Below are positions 1 through 10,718 of a DNA stretch of 64,000 bases, piece after piece. How positions within the stretch are numbered: position 1 is the first letter of the stretch; each line of letters begins with the position of its first letter. A program made the translations under genes and the position numbers. The notes under the pieces were generated by a model, which saw nothing but the letters and a program-made list of their open reading frames with translations, did not search any database and had not been told where the DNA came from. The DNA comes from Colwellia chukchiensis (GTDB taxonomy: Bacteria > Pseudomonadota > Gammaproteobacteria > Enterobacterales > Alteromonadaceae), in the NCBI RefSeq assembly GCF_002104455.1, contig NZ_NBOC01000003.1:124001-188000 (forward strand). The letters are read 5' to 3'.

Positions 1-915
<915 letters not shown>

Positions 916-1017
916 CTATCTCCTGTCGGAGTTAAATACCGGAGAGAGCAAAATTTTGCTCTCTCCCTGTACTGACCTTGCCATTTCGACTCAGTCAGCA
1001 ATGTAGCTGAAGGTAGC

Positions 1018-4000
1018 CTAATCCTGATCCAATTCGATGTTGATACCCAACGAGCGAATTTCTTTCAACAATACGTTGAATGATTCAGGGATACCCGGTT
1101 CCATACGATGATCACCATCAACTAAGTTTTTATACATCTTAGTACGACCGTTAACATCATCTGATTTCACCGTTAACATTTCTTGTAGGGTATAAGCAGC
1201 ACCGTATGCTTCTAATGCCCACACTTCCATCTCACCGAAACGCTGACCACCAAATTGTGCTTTACCACCTAATGGTTGTTGCGTTACTAGGCTGTACGAG
1301 CCTGTAGAACGCGCATGCATTTTGTCATCCACTAAATGGTTTAGTTTTAACATATACATGTAACCTACGGTTACTGGGCGCTCAAATTCACGACCTGTGC
1401 GACCATCGGTTAGGGTAAATTGACCACTTTCTGGCATATCAGCAAGCTTAAATAATTTTTTAATTTCCAGCTCACTGGCACCGTCAAATACCGGCGTTGC
1501 AATTGGTAAACCAGCGCGTAAGTTATCGGCTAAGCGCATCACTTCATCATCAGAGAAGCTATCAATATCAACTTCTTGACGTGACTCACCTAAGCTGTAG
1601 ACCTCTTTTAAGAATTCACGTAATTTGTGAATTTCTTGTTGCGCTTGCAACATACGGTTAATTTTCTCACCGATACCGCGTGCGGCCATACCTAAATGAG
1701 TTTCTAGGATTTGACCTATGTTCATTCGTGATGGTACACCTAAGGGGTTTAGTACCACATCTACCGGCACACCGTGCTCATCGTATGGCATATCTTCAAC
1801 AGGTACTACGTTTGAAATAACACCCTTGTTACCATGACGACCGGCCATTTTATCACCTGGCTGGATACGACGCTTAACAGCTAAGTACACTTTAACGATT
1901 TTCAATACGCCAGGCGCTAAGTCATCACCTTGGGTGATTTTACGACGCTTAACTTCAAACTTCTTATCAAAATCAGCTTTAATGTTATCGTATTGTTCGG
2001 CTATTTGCTCAAGCTCTGATTGTTGACCTTCATCACTTAAGTTTTGCACTAACCATTTATCGCGTGACATACCGTTAAGGTCTGACTCGTTTAAGCCTGA
2101 TGCTAGTAGAAGTTTCTTGGCACGAGCATAAATACCATCTTCTAAAATGCTAAACTCATCGCCTAAGTCTTTCTTGACTTCTTTTAGCTGCATCTCTTCA
2201 ATTTCAACCGCACGCGCGTCTTTTTCTACGCCGTCACGAGTGAAGATTTGCACATCAATAATAGTACCAGAAACAGAGTTAGGTACGCGCAATGAGCTGT
2301 CTTTAACGTCTGCGGCTTTCTCACCAAAGATAGCGCGTAGTAGCTTTTCTTCCGGCGTTAATTGCGTTTCACCTTTAGGGGTAACTTTACCCACTAAGAT
2401 GTCACCACCGTTAACTTCAGCACCAATGTAAACCACACCCGCTTCATCTAATTTAGATAACGCAGATTCGCCAACATTTGGAATATCCGCCGTGATCTCT
2501 TCACTACCAAGCTTAGTATCACGGGCGATACAGGTTAATTCTTGAATGTGGATAGTGGTAAAACGATCTTCCTGTGCAACACGCTCAGATAACAACATTG
2601 AATCCTCAAAGTTGTAACCATTCCACGGCATAAACGCGATACGCATGTTTTGACCTAAGGCCAATTCACCCATATCAGTAGAAGGACCGTCTGCTAGCAC
2701 ATCACCACGAACCACAGGCTCAGCCATACGACATAATGGACGTTGGTTGATACAAGTGTTTTGGTTAGAGCGCGTGTATTTGGTTAAGTTATAAATGTCG
2801 ATACCGGCTTCGCCTGGTACCATTTCATTTTCGTTAACTTTTACCACGATACGAGAAGCATCAACGTAATCAATAACACCACCACGTTTAGCAACCACGG
2901 TTACACCCGAGTCAACCGCAACAATTTTTTCCATACCAGTACCGACAAGTGGTTTATCCACTTTCAGTGTTGGTACTGCTTGACGTTGCATGTTCGAACC
3001 CATCAAGGCACGGTTAGCATCATCATGCTCTAGGAATGGAATAAGTGACGCCGCCACTGAAACGATTTGCTGTGGTGACACGTCCATATATTGAACTTGT
3101 TCCGCCGACATTAAGGTAAATTCATTTTTGTGACGACAGGCAACTAGACCATCGACTAGTTTACCGTCAGCATCAATTTCCGCTGTCGTTTGTGCGATAA
3201 CGAAGTTACCTTCTTCAATCGCAGATAGGTAATCAATTTCATCAGTGATCACACCATCAATAATTTTACGATAAGGCGTTTCTAAGAAACCATAATCGTT
3301 AGTACGAGCGTAACAAGAAAGCGAGTTGATCAAACCAATGTTTGGACCTTCTGGCGTTTCAATCGGACAAACACGACCGTAGTGAGTTGGATGTACGTCT
3401 CGCACCTCAAAGCCTGCACGTTCACGCGTTAAGCCACCTGGGCCTAAAGCAGAAATACGACGCTTGTGTGTTACTTCTGATAACGGGTTGTTTTGATCCA
3501 TAAACTGTGACAGTTGTGAAGAACCAAAGAATTCTTTCACAGCCGCAGATATTGGCTTAGCGTTGATCAGGTCTTGTGGCATGATGGCATCTAAGTCACC
3601 TAGACTTAAACGTTCACGAACCGCACGTTCTACACGCACTAAACCAACACGGAATTGGTTCTCGGCCATTTCACCAACAGAGCGAATACGACGGTTACCT
3701 AAGTGGTCAATATCATCAACTTCACCTTTACCGTCACGGATATCGATCAAGGTTTTCATCACTGAAATGATGTCATCTTTTGATAGTACACCCGTACCAA
3801 CATCATCAGCATTACCGACACGACGGTTAAACTTCATGCGACCGACAGTCGACAAGTCATAACGCTCAAGCGAGAAGAACAAGTTATTAAATAAGGTGTC
3901 TGCGGCATCTTTTGTTGGTGGCTCACCTGGGCGCATCATACGGTAAATTTCTACTAACGCTTCTAAACGGTTAGTTGAGTTATCTACGCGTAAGGTGTCA

Positions 4001-5046
4001 GACATATATGAACCAACGTCAAATTCGTTCATGTATAAAGTTGACAGTACCTTATGACCGGCTTGACTTAGCTCGGCAAGCAACTCTAAAGTGATTTCAG
4101 CATTCGCTTCAGCGATCACTTCACCGGTTGACTCGTCGATATAGGCTTTAGAAAGTACGCGACCAACAATGTATTCTGCTGGCACTTCTAAAGTTTTCAT
4201 TTTCGCTTTCGAAAGCGCGCGAATATGACGAGCAGTAATACGACGACCTTGCTCAACTAATACATCACCATTAGGTAACTTGATATCAAAGGTGGCTGTT
4301 TCACCGCGTAAGCGTTCTGGAATCAAATCCATCACTAGCTTATCGCCTTGAATTGAGAAGTTAGTGGTGTCGTAGAAAATCGCTAAGATTTCTTCTGTTG
4401 AGTACTCTAAAGCACGCAATATGATCGACGCAGGTAATTTGCGACGACGGTCAATACGAACAAATAAATTATCTTTTGGATCAAATTCGAAATCTAACCA
4501 TGAACCACGATAAGGAATAACACGAGCGTTATATAACACCTTACCAGAAGAGTGGGTTTTACCTTTATCATGATCGAAAAACACACCAGGAGAACGATGT
4601 AATTGTGAAACAATAACACGCTCTGTACCATTAATAACAAACGTACCATTGTCTGTCATTAATGGGATTTCACCCATGTATACTTCTTGTTCTTTGATAT
4701 CTTTAACTGTACCTGCCGCTGCTTCTTTATCATAAACAACTAAGCGTAATTTAACGCGCAATGGTGCAGAATAAGTTACACCGCGTATTTGACACTCTTT
4801 AACGTCAAATAACGGCTCGCCCAAACGATAGCTAACATACTGTAATTCTGAGCTACCTGAATAGGCTTTAATTGGGAAAATAGAACGAAACGCAGCCTCT
4901 AGGCCTGCTTCACCTGTTGGATCAATATCAATAAACTTACGGAAAGATTCGAGTTGGATTGATAACAAGAACGGGTAATCCATTACTTGTACGCTTTTAC
5001 CAAAGTCCTTACGAATACGTTTCTTTTCAGAGTAAGAGTAAACCAT
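1018..5046 (-). CDS. rpoB: RNA polymerase subunit beta
   Basis: Catalytic beta subunit of RNA polymerase, 1342 residues from the ATG at 5046, exactly the E. coli length. The reading frame is open for 16 more codons upstream, but the family N-terminus [17 protein letters not shown] fixes the start. The rifampicin-binding region is present near residues 505-575 and looks wild type ([24 protein letters not shown]). The C-terminal part has the conserved [12 protein letters not shown] motif that contacts the active centre. The gene lies downstream of rplL, separated by an attenuator hairpin and a small palindromic element, and upstream of rpoC. Confidence 0.98.
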   Translation of the reverse strand: MVYSYSEKKRIRKDFGKSVQVMDYPFLLSIQLESFRKFIDIDPTGEAGLEAAFRSIFPIKAYSGSSELQYVSYRLGEPLFDVKECQIRGVTYSAPLRVKLRLVVYDKEAAAGTVKDIKEQEVYMGEIPLMTDNGTFVINGTERVIVSQLHRSPGVFFDHDKGKTHSSGKVLYNARVIPYRGSWLDFEFDPKDNLFVRIDRRRKLPASIILRALEYSTEEILAIFYDTTNFSIQGDKLVMDLIPERLRGETATFDIKLPNGDVLVEQGRRITARHIRALSKAKMKTLEVPAEYIVGRVLSKAYIDESTGEVIAEANAEITLELLAELSQAGHKVLSTLYMNEFDVGSYMSDTLRVDNSTNRLEALVEIYRMMRPGEPPTKDAADTLFNNLFFSLERYDLSTVGRMKFNRRVGNADDVGTGVLSKDDIISVMKTLIDIRDGKGEVDDIDHLGNRRIRSVGEMAENQFRVGLVRVERAVRERLSLGDLDAIMPQDLINAKPISAAVKEFFGSSQLSQFMDQNNPLSEVTHKRRISALGPGGLTRERAGFEVRDVHPTHYGRVCPIETPEGPNIGLINSLSCYARTNDYGFLETPYRKIIDGVITDEIDYLSAIEEGNFVIAQTTAEIDADGKLVDGLVACRHKNEFTLMSAEQVQYMDVSPQQIVSVAASLIPFLEHDDANRALMGSNMQRQAVPTLKVDKPLVGTGMEKIVAVDSGVTVVAKRGGVIDYVDASRIVVKVNENEMVPGEAGIDIYNLTKYTRSNQNTCINQRPLCRMAEPVVRGDVLADGPSTDMGELALGQNMRIAFMPWNGYNFEDSMLLSERVAQEDRFTTIHIQELTCIARDTKLGSEEITADIPNVGESALSKLDEAGVVYIGAEVNGGDILVGKVTPKGETQLTPEEKLLRAIFGEKAADVKDSSLRVPNSVSGTIIDVQIFTRDGVEKDARAVEIEEMQLKEVKKDLGDEFSILEDGIYARAKKLLLASGLNESDLNGMSRDKWLVQNLSDEGQQSELEQIAEQYDNIKADFDKKFEVKRRKITQGDDLAPGVLKIVKVYLAVKRRIQPGDKMAGRHGNKGVISNVVPVEDMPYDEHGVPVDVVLNPLGVPSRMNIGQILETHLGMAARGIGEKINRMLQAQQEIHKLREFLKEVYSLGESRQEVDIDSFSDDEVMRLADNLRAGLPIATPVFDGASELEIKKLFKLADMPESGQFTLTDGRTGREFERPVTVGYMYMLKLNHLVDDKMHARSTGSYSLVTQQPLGGKAQFGGQRFGEMEVWALEAYGAAYTLQEMLTVKSDDVNGRTKMYKNLVDGDHRMEPGIPESFNVLLKEIRSLGINIELDQD

Positions 5047-5087
5047 GGGGTTCCTCAGCTTGCTGGTTATGGCCGATCTGCCTTTAA

Positions 5088-5163
5088 ATACCAATTGGAT
5101 TTAAATAATTGACCGACACTCGCCAAAGCGTTGTGGCCATCTATTATCTAATCCAATTGGTAT
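5088..5163. repeat. 76-bp MITE/REP-like element with inverted ends in the rplL-rpoB gap
   Basis: The left end ATACCAATTGGATTT and the right end TAATCCAATTGGTAT are inverted copies matching at 14 of 15 positions, enclosing about 46 bases. Each arm itself contains the palindrome CCAATTGG. The element is too short to encode a protein and lies in the untranslated leader of rpoB, 42 bases before its start codon. The shape fits a miniature inverted-repeat element or an intergenic palindromic repeat. No second copy was seen in this window, so the repeat nature is inferred from structure alone. Confidence 0.55.
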
Positions 5164-5249
5164 CAGACAGGATATTGCAGTGATACTTTTATCTTAAGTA
5201 TCAAATAATGCACTGTTTTGGTTTAAAAAAAAACCACTTTCTTTAGCGC

Positions 5250-5280
5250 AAAAAGGCCGGTGACGTTTAAATCACCAGCC
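5250..5280 (-). terminator. Hairpin attenuator between rplL and rpoB
   Basis: On the minus strand GGCTGGTGA pairs with TCACCGGCC across an 8-base loop, followed by TTTTTGCG. One pair is G-U on the minus-strand RNA but a mismatch on the other strand, so the structure favours transcription in the rplL-to-rpoB direction. In E. coli a partial terminator at this place lowers rpoBC expression relative to the ribosomal proteins; the same role is inferred here. Confidence 0.8.
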
Positions 5281-5317
5281 ATTGCCTTTTCAGGCAAACA
5301 ATCTGTCTAAAAGCAGA

Positions 5318-5686
5318 TTATTTGATCTCAACAGAAGCACCGGCTTCTTCAAGAACTTTCTTAAGCTCTTCAGCTTCAGCTTTTTCAACGCCTTCTTTGA
5401 TCGCTTTTGGTGCAGCTTCAACAAGCTCTTTCGCTTCTTTTAAGCCAAGACCAGTTGCGCCACGTACTGCTTTAATCACAGCAACTTTCTTATCACCGAA
5501 GCTCGCTAAAACTACGTCAAATTCAGTTTGCTCTTCAGCAGCACCACCAGCGTCACCGCCAGCAACAGCAACAGCAGCAGCAGCAGATACGCCAAACTTC
5601 TCTTCCATTGCTTCGATTAGTTCAACTACGTCCATTACTGACATTTCAGCAATAGCATTTAGGATATCGTCTTTAGAAATAGACAT
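5318..5686 (-). CDS. rplL: 50S ribosomal protein L7/L12
   Basis: Stalk protein of the large ribosomal subunit, 122 residues, present as dimers bound to L10 and responsible for recruiting translation GTPases. The N-terminal dimerisation helix pair (about residues 1-35), the Ala/Gly-rich hinge (about 36-52) and the C-terminal factor-binding domain are all present, with the conserved [20 protein letters not shown] stretch. An AGGAAAT ribosome site lies just before the ATG. It follows rplJ on the same strand after about 100 bases and is followed by an attenuator before rpoB. Confidence 0.98.
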   Translation of the reverse strand: MSISKDDILNAIAEMSVMDVVELIEAMEEKFGVSAAAAVAVAGGDAGGAAEEQTEFDVVLASFGDKKVAVIKAVRGATGLGLKEAKELVEAAPKAIKEGVEKAEAEELKKVLEEAGASVEIK

Positions 5687-5788
5687 TTTTAATTTCCTGT
5701 TTTAAGTAACAGCCTTTGTGACTGTTATAAATAACTATAAATACAAAAAGTGCGAATTGTGCTCTTATCATTAAGAGGTAAACAATTA

Positions 5789-6283
5789 TTATGCAGCTTC
5801 TTGCTCTTTCTGATCGCGTACTGCAGCAATCGTGCGGCAAAGTTTGCCAGCAGATGCTTCTTTCATAGCGCTCATTAAACGGGCAATTGCTTCGTCGTAA
5901 GTTGGTAGCTTAGCTAACATGTTTACGTCTACTGCATTACCTTCAAATGCGGCTGCTTTTAATTCAAAGGCTTCGTTAGTTTTAGCGAAATCTGTGAATA
6001 AACGTGCTGCGGCACCTGGATGCTCGTTTGAAAATGCAATTAATGATGGACCTACTAATGTGTCAGTAACACATTCAAAGTTAGTACCTTGTAATGCACG
6101 ACGTGCTAATGTGTTACGGATAACTTTCATCCATACACCATTTTCACGTGCTTGCTTACGTAAGACAGTAATTGCTTCAACTGAAACACCGCGAGAATCC
6201 GCGATTACAGCTGATTGAGCGCCATCGGCAGCTTCTTGAACTTCAGCAACAATTGCTTTTTTGTCATCAAGATTGATAGCCAT
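5789..6283 (-). CDS. rplJ: 50S ribosomal protein L10
   Basis: L10 anchors the L7/L12 stalk to the ribosome; in E. coli the L10-L12 complex also represses its own mRNA. The start is taken at the ATG at 6283 ([15 protein letters not shown]), giving 164 residues. An upstream in-frame codon would add 9 non-conserved residues, whereas AGGAGT sits 7 bases before the chosen ATG. The long untranslated leader upstream and the dedicated promoter behind it match the known layout of the rplJL unit. Identification is secure. Confidence 0.97.
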   Translation of the reverse strand: MAINLDDKKAIVAEVQEAADGAQSAVIADSRGVSVEAITVLRKQARENGVWMKVIRNTLARRALQGTNFECVTDTLVGPSLIAFSNEHPGAAARLFTDFAKTNEAFELKAAAFEGNAVDVNMLAKLPTYDEAIARLMSAMKEASAGKLCRTIAAVRDQKEQEAA

Positions 6284-6519
6284 TGGCTTTACTCCTGGTT
6301 CACCGGTCAAAAAAACCGGTATTTACTATCCCTAAGTAACTTATCAGTTACTTGGGCCGTTACGGCGAGGACCAGAATTAGGAAATACTGGGTAATCACC
6401 ATCTACGTAGGAAATATTAAGCGTTTAGCGAAGAATCGCCTTAGCTCCTACGGTCTTTGACGGGGCTGTCTTGTGCAATAAAATGCCCATAATTAGACAA
6501 CACCTACCAAAATTTAAGG
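6284..6519 (-). promoter_or_regulatory. rplJ mRNA leader, probable L10-L12 autoregulatory element
   Basis: About 236 untranslated bases separate the predicted transcription start from rplJ. On the minus strand the leader contains GACCGTAGGAG and, further on, CCTACGTAGATGGTGAT, which can pair to form a long stem, a feature of L10 leaders in gammaproteobacteria. A second hairpin, AAGTAACTGATAAGTTACTT, and an ACCGG/CCGGT hairpin lie close to the ribosome site. Autoregulation by the L10-(L12)4 complex is known for this family of leaders; here it is inferred from position and structure. Confidence 0.7.
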
Positions 6520-6525
6520 GGCGAA

Positions 6526-6554
6526 ATTATAGTCTACAATTTCGCCCATGTAAA
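6526..6554 (-). promoter_or_regulatory. Promoter of rplJL-rpoBC
   Basis: On the minus strand TTTACA and TATAAT are separated by 17 bases, a near-consensus sigma70 promoter. The discriminator (TTCGCCCC) is GC-rich, as at promoters under stringent control. The -10 box is framed by the inverted repeat GCGAAATT/AATTTCGC (6521-6545). It lies just downstream of rplA, matching the position of the E. coli L10 promoter. Confidence 0.85.
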
Positions 6555-6580
6555 GTATCGAACACGACACTTTCAGAAAA

Positions 6581-7276
6581 TTATAGTGTCAAGCTAGCTT
6601 GGTTAACGGCAACGCCGGCACCCATAGTTGTTGAAACTGAAATTTTCTTAATGAACTGACCTTTCGCATTAGCTGGTTTTGCTTTTTTAAGCGCTTCCAA
6701 CAAAGACTCTAGGTTTTCTTGCAATTTAGCATCTTCGAAATCAACCTTACCAATCGTAGTATGGATGATACCGTTTTTGTCATTGCGGTAACGAATTTGA
6801 CCTGCTTTGGCGTTGTTAACAGCGGTTACAACGTCTGGCGTTACTGTACCAACTTTCGGGTTAGGCATTAGACCACGTGGACCTAAAATCTGACCTAGTT
6901 GACCAACAACACGCATCGCGTCAGGCGTAGCAATAACAACGTCAAAGTCCATGTTACCGGCTTTAACTTGCTCTGCTAAGTCGTCCATGCCAACAACGTC
7001 AGCACCGGCTTCTTTCGCTTTATCAGCGTTAGCGCCTTGGGTAAATACAGCAACACGAACATCACGACCAGTACCATTTGGTAATACAGTCGCACCACGT
7101 ACGTTTTGATCTGATTTACGAGCGTCAATGCCAAGATTAACTGCTACATCTACACTTTCGCGGAAGTTTGCTGTAGCAAGTTCTTTAAGCAAAGTAAGTG
7201 CTTCGTTGATGTCATATTCTTTTAATACGTCTACTTTTTCACGGATAAGACGAGCGCGTTTTGATAATTTAGCCAT
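6581..7276 (-). CDS. rplA: 50S ribosomal protein L1
   Basis: Large-subunit protein of the L1 stalk, which helps move deacylated tRNA out of the E site; 231 residues, normal length. The conserved RNA-binding segments are present, including [15 protein letters not shown] in the second domain and the N-terminal [15 protein letters not shown]. The gene starts 3 bases after the rplK stop codon, so rplK and rplA form one translationally close pair. In E. coli L1 represses the rplKA mRNA; no clear L1 target was recognised in the leader here. Confidence 0.98.
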   Translation of the reverse strand: MAKLSKRARLIREKVDVLKEYDINEALTLLKELATANFRESVDVAVNLGIDARKSDQNVRGATVLPNGTGRDVRVAVFTQGANADKAKEAGADVVGMDDLAEQVKAGNMDFDVVIATPDAMRVVGQLGQILGPRGLMPNPKVGTVTPDVVTAVNNAKAGQIRYRNDKNGIIHTTIGKVDFEDAKLQENLESLLEALKKAKPANAKGQFIKKISVSTTMGAGVAVNQASLTL

Positions 7277-7279
7277 TGA

Positions 7280-7708
7280 TTAGTCCTCTACCACTAAACC
7301 CATTGAACGAGCTGAGCCCGTAATGGTACGCACTGCCGCTTCCATAGAGCCAGCAGTAAGATCTGCTTCTTTAATCTTAACAATTTCTTCAAGTTGGGCT
7401 GTAGTAACAGTACCCACTTTTTCTGTGTTAGGACGACCAGAACCACTCTTCACACCAGCAGCTTTTAGTAATAAATAAGCGGCAGGTGGAGTTTTTGTTT
7501 CAAATGTAAAAGAACGATCAGCATAAACAGTAATAACTACTGGAACTGGCGCGCCTTTGTCTAAAGAATCTGTTTTGGCGTTAAACGCTTTACAGAATTC
7601 CATGATGTTAACACCGTGTTGACCAAGAGCTGGACCAACTGGTGGTGACGGGTTTGCTGCACCGGCAGCAACTTGTAGCTTAATTAAAGCTGTGACTTTT
7701 TTAGCCAT
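7280..7708 (-). CDS. rplK: 50S ribosomal protein L11
   Basis: L11 binds 23S rRNA in the GTPase-associated centre and is needed for RelA-dependent stringent response; 142 residues, the standard length. The N-terminal domain carries the conserved proline-rich linker ([20 protein letters not shown], residues about 21-40) and the C-terminal RNA-binding domain has the GSARSMG signature near the end. It is the first gene after its own strong promoter and the nusG terminator, and heads the rplKA unit. Confidence 0.98.
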   Translation of the reverse strand: MAKKVTALIKLQVAAGAANPSPPVGPALGQHGVNIMEFCKAFNAKTDSLDKGAPVPVVITVYADRSFTFETKTPPAAYLLLKAAGVKSGSGRPNTEKVGTVTTAQLEEIVKIKEADLTAGSMEAAVRTITGSARSMGLVVED

Positions 7709-7809
7709 GGTTTAATACCTTTATGTATGGGTGCGAACGCTGTTTATAGAAAACCAGCTCCCCGTTAACAAAATTCGATTTTAACTTTAACAGCTAAAAT
7801 CGGCAGCGG

Positions 7810-7839
7810 ATTATATATTATTCAAGGCGGAGAGTGCAA
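7810..7839 (-). promoter_or_regulatory. Promoter of rplKA
   Basis: On the minus strand TTGCAC and a perfect TATAAT are separated by 18 bases, followed by the GC-rich discriminator CCGCTGCCG, typical of stringently controlled promoters. It lies about 100 bases upstream of rplK and downstream of the nusG terminator, so rplKA can be transcribed independently of secE-nusG. Confidence 0.85.
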
Positions 7840-7922
7840 GATAAGATAGCTAATTTGTGCAAAAAATCAGCGCAAAGACGGAACAATAAACGATAACTGT
7901 AAATTTAGCGGAATATTTGAGC

Positions 7923-7954
7923 AAAAAAAACCAGAGTAAGCACTCTGGTTTTTT
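7923..7954 (-). terminator. Terminator after nusG
   Basis: CCAGAGT and ACTCTGG form a 7-bp stem with a 4-base loop, extended by A/T pairs and followed on the minus strand by eight T residues. It lies directly downstream of the nusG stop codon and separates the secE-nusG unit from rplKA. Confidence 0.9.
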
Positions 7955-7970
7955 CGAAAGCAATTAGTGA

Positions 7971-8549
7971 TTAGCCTTTCTCAACTTGACCAAATTCTAA
8001 ATCAACAGGTGTCGAGCGACCAAAAATTAATACTGAGACTTTAATACGGTTTTTCTCGTAATCTAACTCTTCAACTACACCGTTAAAGTCAGCAAATGGA
8101 CCTTCAATAACGCGTACCACTTCACCTGGTTCAAACAATGTTTTAGGTTTAGGCTTATCTGTGTCTTCAAGGCGCTGTAAGATGCGATCAGCTTCTTTTT
8201 GTGTAATAGGTGCTGGTCGGTCACTGGTGCCGCCAATAAAGCCTAATACACGCGGCACACTTTTAACTAAGTGCCATGCTTCTTCATCCATTGCCATTTG
8301 TACTAATACATAGCCAGGGAAGAATTTACGCGCACTTTTACGTTTTTGCCCAGCGCGCATTTCTATAACTTCTTCAGTTGGCACTAAAATTTGACCAAAC
8401 TTATCTTGAAGGTTATGAATTTCAATATGTTCGGCTAGGGTTTTTTGCACCCGAGCTTCATAGCCCGAAAATGCCTGCACAACATACCAACGCAATTTAG
8501 GTTTATTGGCTTCTTCCGGTGTCTCTGTATTTACAATTTCTTCAGTCAT
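7971..8549 (-). CDS. nusG: Transcription elongation/antitermination factor NusG
   Basis: NusG binds RNA polymerase and couples it to Rho or to the ribosome. It is 192 residues here, slightly longer than E. coli (181) because of an acidic N-terminal extension before the conserved [14 protein letters not shown]. The NGN domain covers about residues 18-125. The C-terminal KOW domain starts at [17 protein letters not shown] and ends with [10 protein letters not shown]. It follows secE on the same strand after 10 bases and is followed by a strong terminator. The secE-nusG pairing is conserved across bacteria. Confidence 0.97.
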   Translation of the reverse strand: MTEEIVNTETPEEANKPKLRWYVVQAFSGYEARVQKTLAEHIEIHNLQDKFGQILVPTEEVIEMRAGQKRKSARKFFPGYVLVQMAMDEEAWHLVKSVPRVLGFIGGTSDRPAPITQKEADRILQRLEDTDKPKPKTLFEPGEVVRVIEGPFADFNGVVEELDYEKNRIKVSVLIFGRSTPVDLEFGQVEKG

Positions 8550-8559
8550 GATGTTGCCT

Positions 8560-8943
8560 TTACCCTACTTGTAATCCGGTGATCAATCCTACTACCCAAA
8601 ATAGAATTGAATCTAATCCCCATAGTAGTAACGACATAATTACTGTTGCCACTAAAACAATACCTGTGGTTTGTACGGCTTCTTGACGTGTTGGCCAAAC
8701 CACTTTTCTCACTTCGGTACGCGACTCTTTGGCAAACGTCACGGCAGTGCGACCTTTAACCGTTTGCATAGCAACAAAACCAGCAACAATAATCGCCGCT
8801 ACTACTGCTAAAGCGCGAACAAGCACTGATTGCTCAGCAAAAACGTAATTACCGACCACAGCGCCAGCTAAAAGTAAAACGATCACGCTCCACTTTATAA
8901 AATCAAATGAACCACTTGGTTCAGTTTCTGTACTTGCATTCAT
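8560..8943 (-). CDS. secE: Preprotein translocase subunit SecE
   Basis: Small essential subunit of the SecYEG protein-export channel in the inner membrane, 127 residues. Three hydrophobic segments are visible (about residues 17-36, 42-59 and 94-116). The conserved amphipathic hinge, with [17 protein letters not shown], precedes the third, as in the three-helix SecE of E. coli. It lies between trpT and nusG on the same strand, and its transcription probably starts at the promoter upstream of trpT. Confidence 0.96.
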   Translation of the reverse strand: MNASTETEPSGSFDFIKWSVIVLLLAGAVVGNYVFAEQSVLVRALAVVAAIIVAGFVAMQTVKGRTAVTFAKESRTEVRKVVWPTRQEAVQTTGIVLVATVIMSLLLWGLDSILFWVVGLITGLQVG

Positions 8944-9048
8944 ATCTACTACCTGTAATTACGTGTCTAACCTAAGACGAAACAACCCCGACATTATCGA
9001 GGTTTATATCTAAAATGCTTATTTACCGCACTAGCATTTTACAAAACA

Positions 9049-9125
9049 TGGCAGGGGTAGAGAGATTCGAACTCCCAACCGTCGGTTTTGGAGACCGCTG
9101 TTCTACCAATTGGAACTATACCCCT
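9049..9125 (-). tRNA. tRNA-Trp (anticodon CCA)
   Basis: The minus strand folds as a tRNA: acceptor AGGGGTA pairs with TACCCCT, the anticodon loop is CTCCAAA (anticodon CCA) and the T arm is GGGAG-TTCGAAT-CTCTC. The 3' end GCCA is encoded. The base pair at the open end of the anticodon stem is G-A, a mismatch. Placement immediately upstream of secE, and a promoter about 70 bases upstream, suggest trpT-secE-nusG is one transcript from which the tRNA is processed. Confidence 0.96.
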
Positions 9126-9198
9126 TCAAATTATACTTACACTTACCGAGTGGTCTTAGTTGTTTGGGAATTAAGAGTGACTCTAGAAGTGAGGCGCT

Positions 9199-9226
9199 AT
9201 TATACTAAGCAATTTATTTTACTCAA
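9199..9226 (-). promoter_or_regulatory. Promoter of trpT-secE-nusG
   Basis: On the minus strand TTGAGT and TATAAT are separated by 16 bases, followed by AGCGCCTC. It lies about 74 bases before the mature 5' end of tRNA-Trp. It would supply transcription to secE-nusG independently of tuf, which is cut off by the four terminators further upstream. Confidence 0.7.
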
Positions 9227-9364
9227 GGACTATTTTTAACTTAAGGATAGATGCCGAGGCAGATATCAACAGAGCTAAATCAGGCAACTTGTCGAGAACG
9301 CCATTGATATTCCTTTTTATTTTAGCTACTTTAGCGGCAATTATTTATTAGATAGTGGTCATTA

Positions 9365-10324
9365 ATGCTTTTACAGTTACTGGAAGACAAACACTTTGGT
9401 CGATTAACCACAGCAAAGGTTTTTAAACTCGCCAACAATAATGCCAATTTTGCCAACCTTTGGCTGGTACAAGCAATAAGGAGTGATTGTAGTCTCAATG
9501 AGCTTGCTTTAGCTATCGCCGCTAATATTAAATGGCAAAGTAAAAATTTAGCACTTTTAGAGCGCTACCTACCTGAGACAGAACTAGCAAACGATCATCT
9601 CAGTAATGAACTACTACAAGCGATGGCGTATTCTCAAGACATCATCCAAGATTTTTGTCAGCAACGCCAAGCAAAGCTCCTTATACGCATCACCTCGCTA
9701 GCTGAGACAATAACCACAACAAAAATCGATACACATAAAATGACCTGTAACTTATCACTTAGCCTTGAACAGCTTAATGATATTTTAACCAGTTGTAGCC
9801 CACATTTAAAAGATGCGGTGTTATTCGGCGCAGAAGGCAAGAGCAGCCAAGACAAAGGGATTAGAAATAACAGCCACTTCCCTACGCCACTACCCAATGA
9901 TTCAATGGCATTGGCACTGCTTGAGCATTTACTTGCTAAAGCAAGCGGTTTACCTATTGGCGTTGCAGAGCCACCCGTGGTATTACGTTACCTACCTGAG
10001 CAATATTATCACTGGCACTACGATCATATTTATCCGCATACTGAGGATATTAAAAAGCATATCGCCCAATTTGGCCAACGCGTTAAAAGCGCTATTTTTT
10101 ACCTTAATGACGACTTTGTTGGCGGCGAGACAGAGTTTAAAACCCCGTTTATATCTATCACTCCAAAACAAAACAAAGCATTGATCTTTGACAACTGTGA
10201 TCAACAAGGAAACCGCTACAGCGACAGTATTCACAGAGGAAAGTCGGTTATAAGTGGCGAAAAGTGGATAGTGACCTTGTGGTTTAGAGATAAACCGTTT
10301 TGGCTTAGATCGGGTTTACTTTGA
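9365..10324 (+). CDS. Prolyl-4-hydroxylase-like 2-oxoglutarate/Fe(II) oxygenase
   Basis: A 319-residue protein whose C-terminal half (about 195-315) has all marks of the collagen-type prolyl 4-hydroxylase family. The iron ligands are H218 and D220 (HWHYDH) and H290; K300 (GEKW) is placed to bind 2-oxoglutarate; GQRVKSAIFYLND and GGETEF are family motifs. The first ~150 residues are helical and unrecognised and may serve substrate binding. There is no signal peptide, so a cytoplasmic substrate is likely. It is the only plus-strand gene in the translation block, placed between trpT and the tuf-tail array and convergent with tuf. A Pseudomonas prolyl hydroxylase modifies EF-Tu, so EF-Tu or another translation protein is a possible but unproven target. 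No strong ribosome site precedes the ATG. Confidence 0.85.
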   Translation: MLLQLLEDKHFGRLTTAKVFKLANNNANFANLWLVQAIRSDCSLNELALAIAANIKWQSKNLALLERYLPETELANDHLSNELLQAMAYSQDIIQDFCQQRQAKLLIRITSLAETITTTKIDTHKMTCNLSLSLEQLNDILTSCSPHLKDAVLFGAEGKSSQDKGIRNNSHFPTPLPNDSMALALLEHLLAKASGLPIGVAEPPVVLRYLPEQYYHWHYDHIYPHTEDIKKHIAQFGQRVKSAIFYLNDDFVGGETEFKTPFISITPKQNKALIFDNCDQQGNRYSDSIHRGKSVISGEKWIVTLWFRDKPFWLRSGLL

Positions 10325-10438
10325 GCTCAGAAACTTAGCTGAACTTTCACGCAAACAATTAGCTTTTGCCACTGATTAATTTTCATAGCACCAACTGTAC
10401 GACTCTCAGCTTTGTCGATGACCTTAGCTCACACAAAC

Positions 10439-10464
10439 AAAAAAGACGCCGAAGCGTCTTTTTT
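10439..10464. terminator. Terminator hairpin, array unit farthest from tuf
   Basis: AAAAAAGACGC and GCGTCTTTTTT pair around a CGAA loop, symmetrical and so able to stop transcription in both directions. On the plus strand it is the first terminator met by transcription of the oxygenase gene. Confidence 0.9.
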
Positions 10465-10578
10465 AAGGTGTTTCTAAATATCGATAGTAGTCGATGAATT
10501 CTTTAAGGTAACAGCGATACAACACCAGCACCAACTGTACGACTCTCAGCTTTGTCGATGATCTTAGCTCATACAAAC

Positions 10579-10604
10579 AAAAAAGACGCGGCAGCGTCTT
10601 TTTT
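10579..10604. terminator. Terminator hairpin, second array unit
   Basis: Same hairpin with a GGCA loop instead of CGAA; the stem GACGC/GCGTC and both A/T tracts are unchanged, showing selection on or recent origin of the stem. Confidence 0.9.
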
Positions 10605-10718
10605 AAGGTGTTTCTAAATATCGATAGTAGTCGATGAATTCTTTAAGGTAGCAGCGATACAACACCAGCACCAACTGTACGACTCTCAGCTTTGTCGATG
10701 ATCTTAGCTCACAGAAAC

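Noticed and set aside
5047-5094. rpoB start 16 codons upstream
   Set aside because: The extension is not conserved and E. coli length is matched exactly from 5046.
6215-6659. Open frames on the plus strand over the rplJ leader and the end of rplA
   Set aside because: They overlap the L10 leader and promoter and the rplA end antisense, with no ribosome site or homology.
9015-9239. Open frame of 74 codons across tRNA-Trp on the plus strand
   Set aside because: It runs antisense through the tRNA gene and its promoter and resembles no protein.
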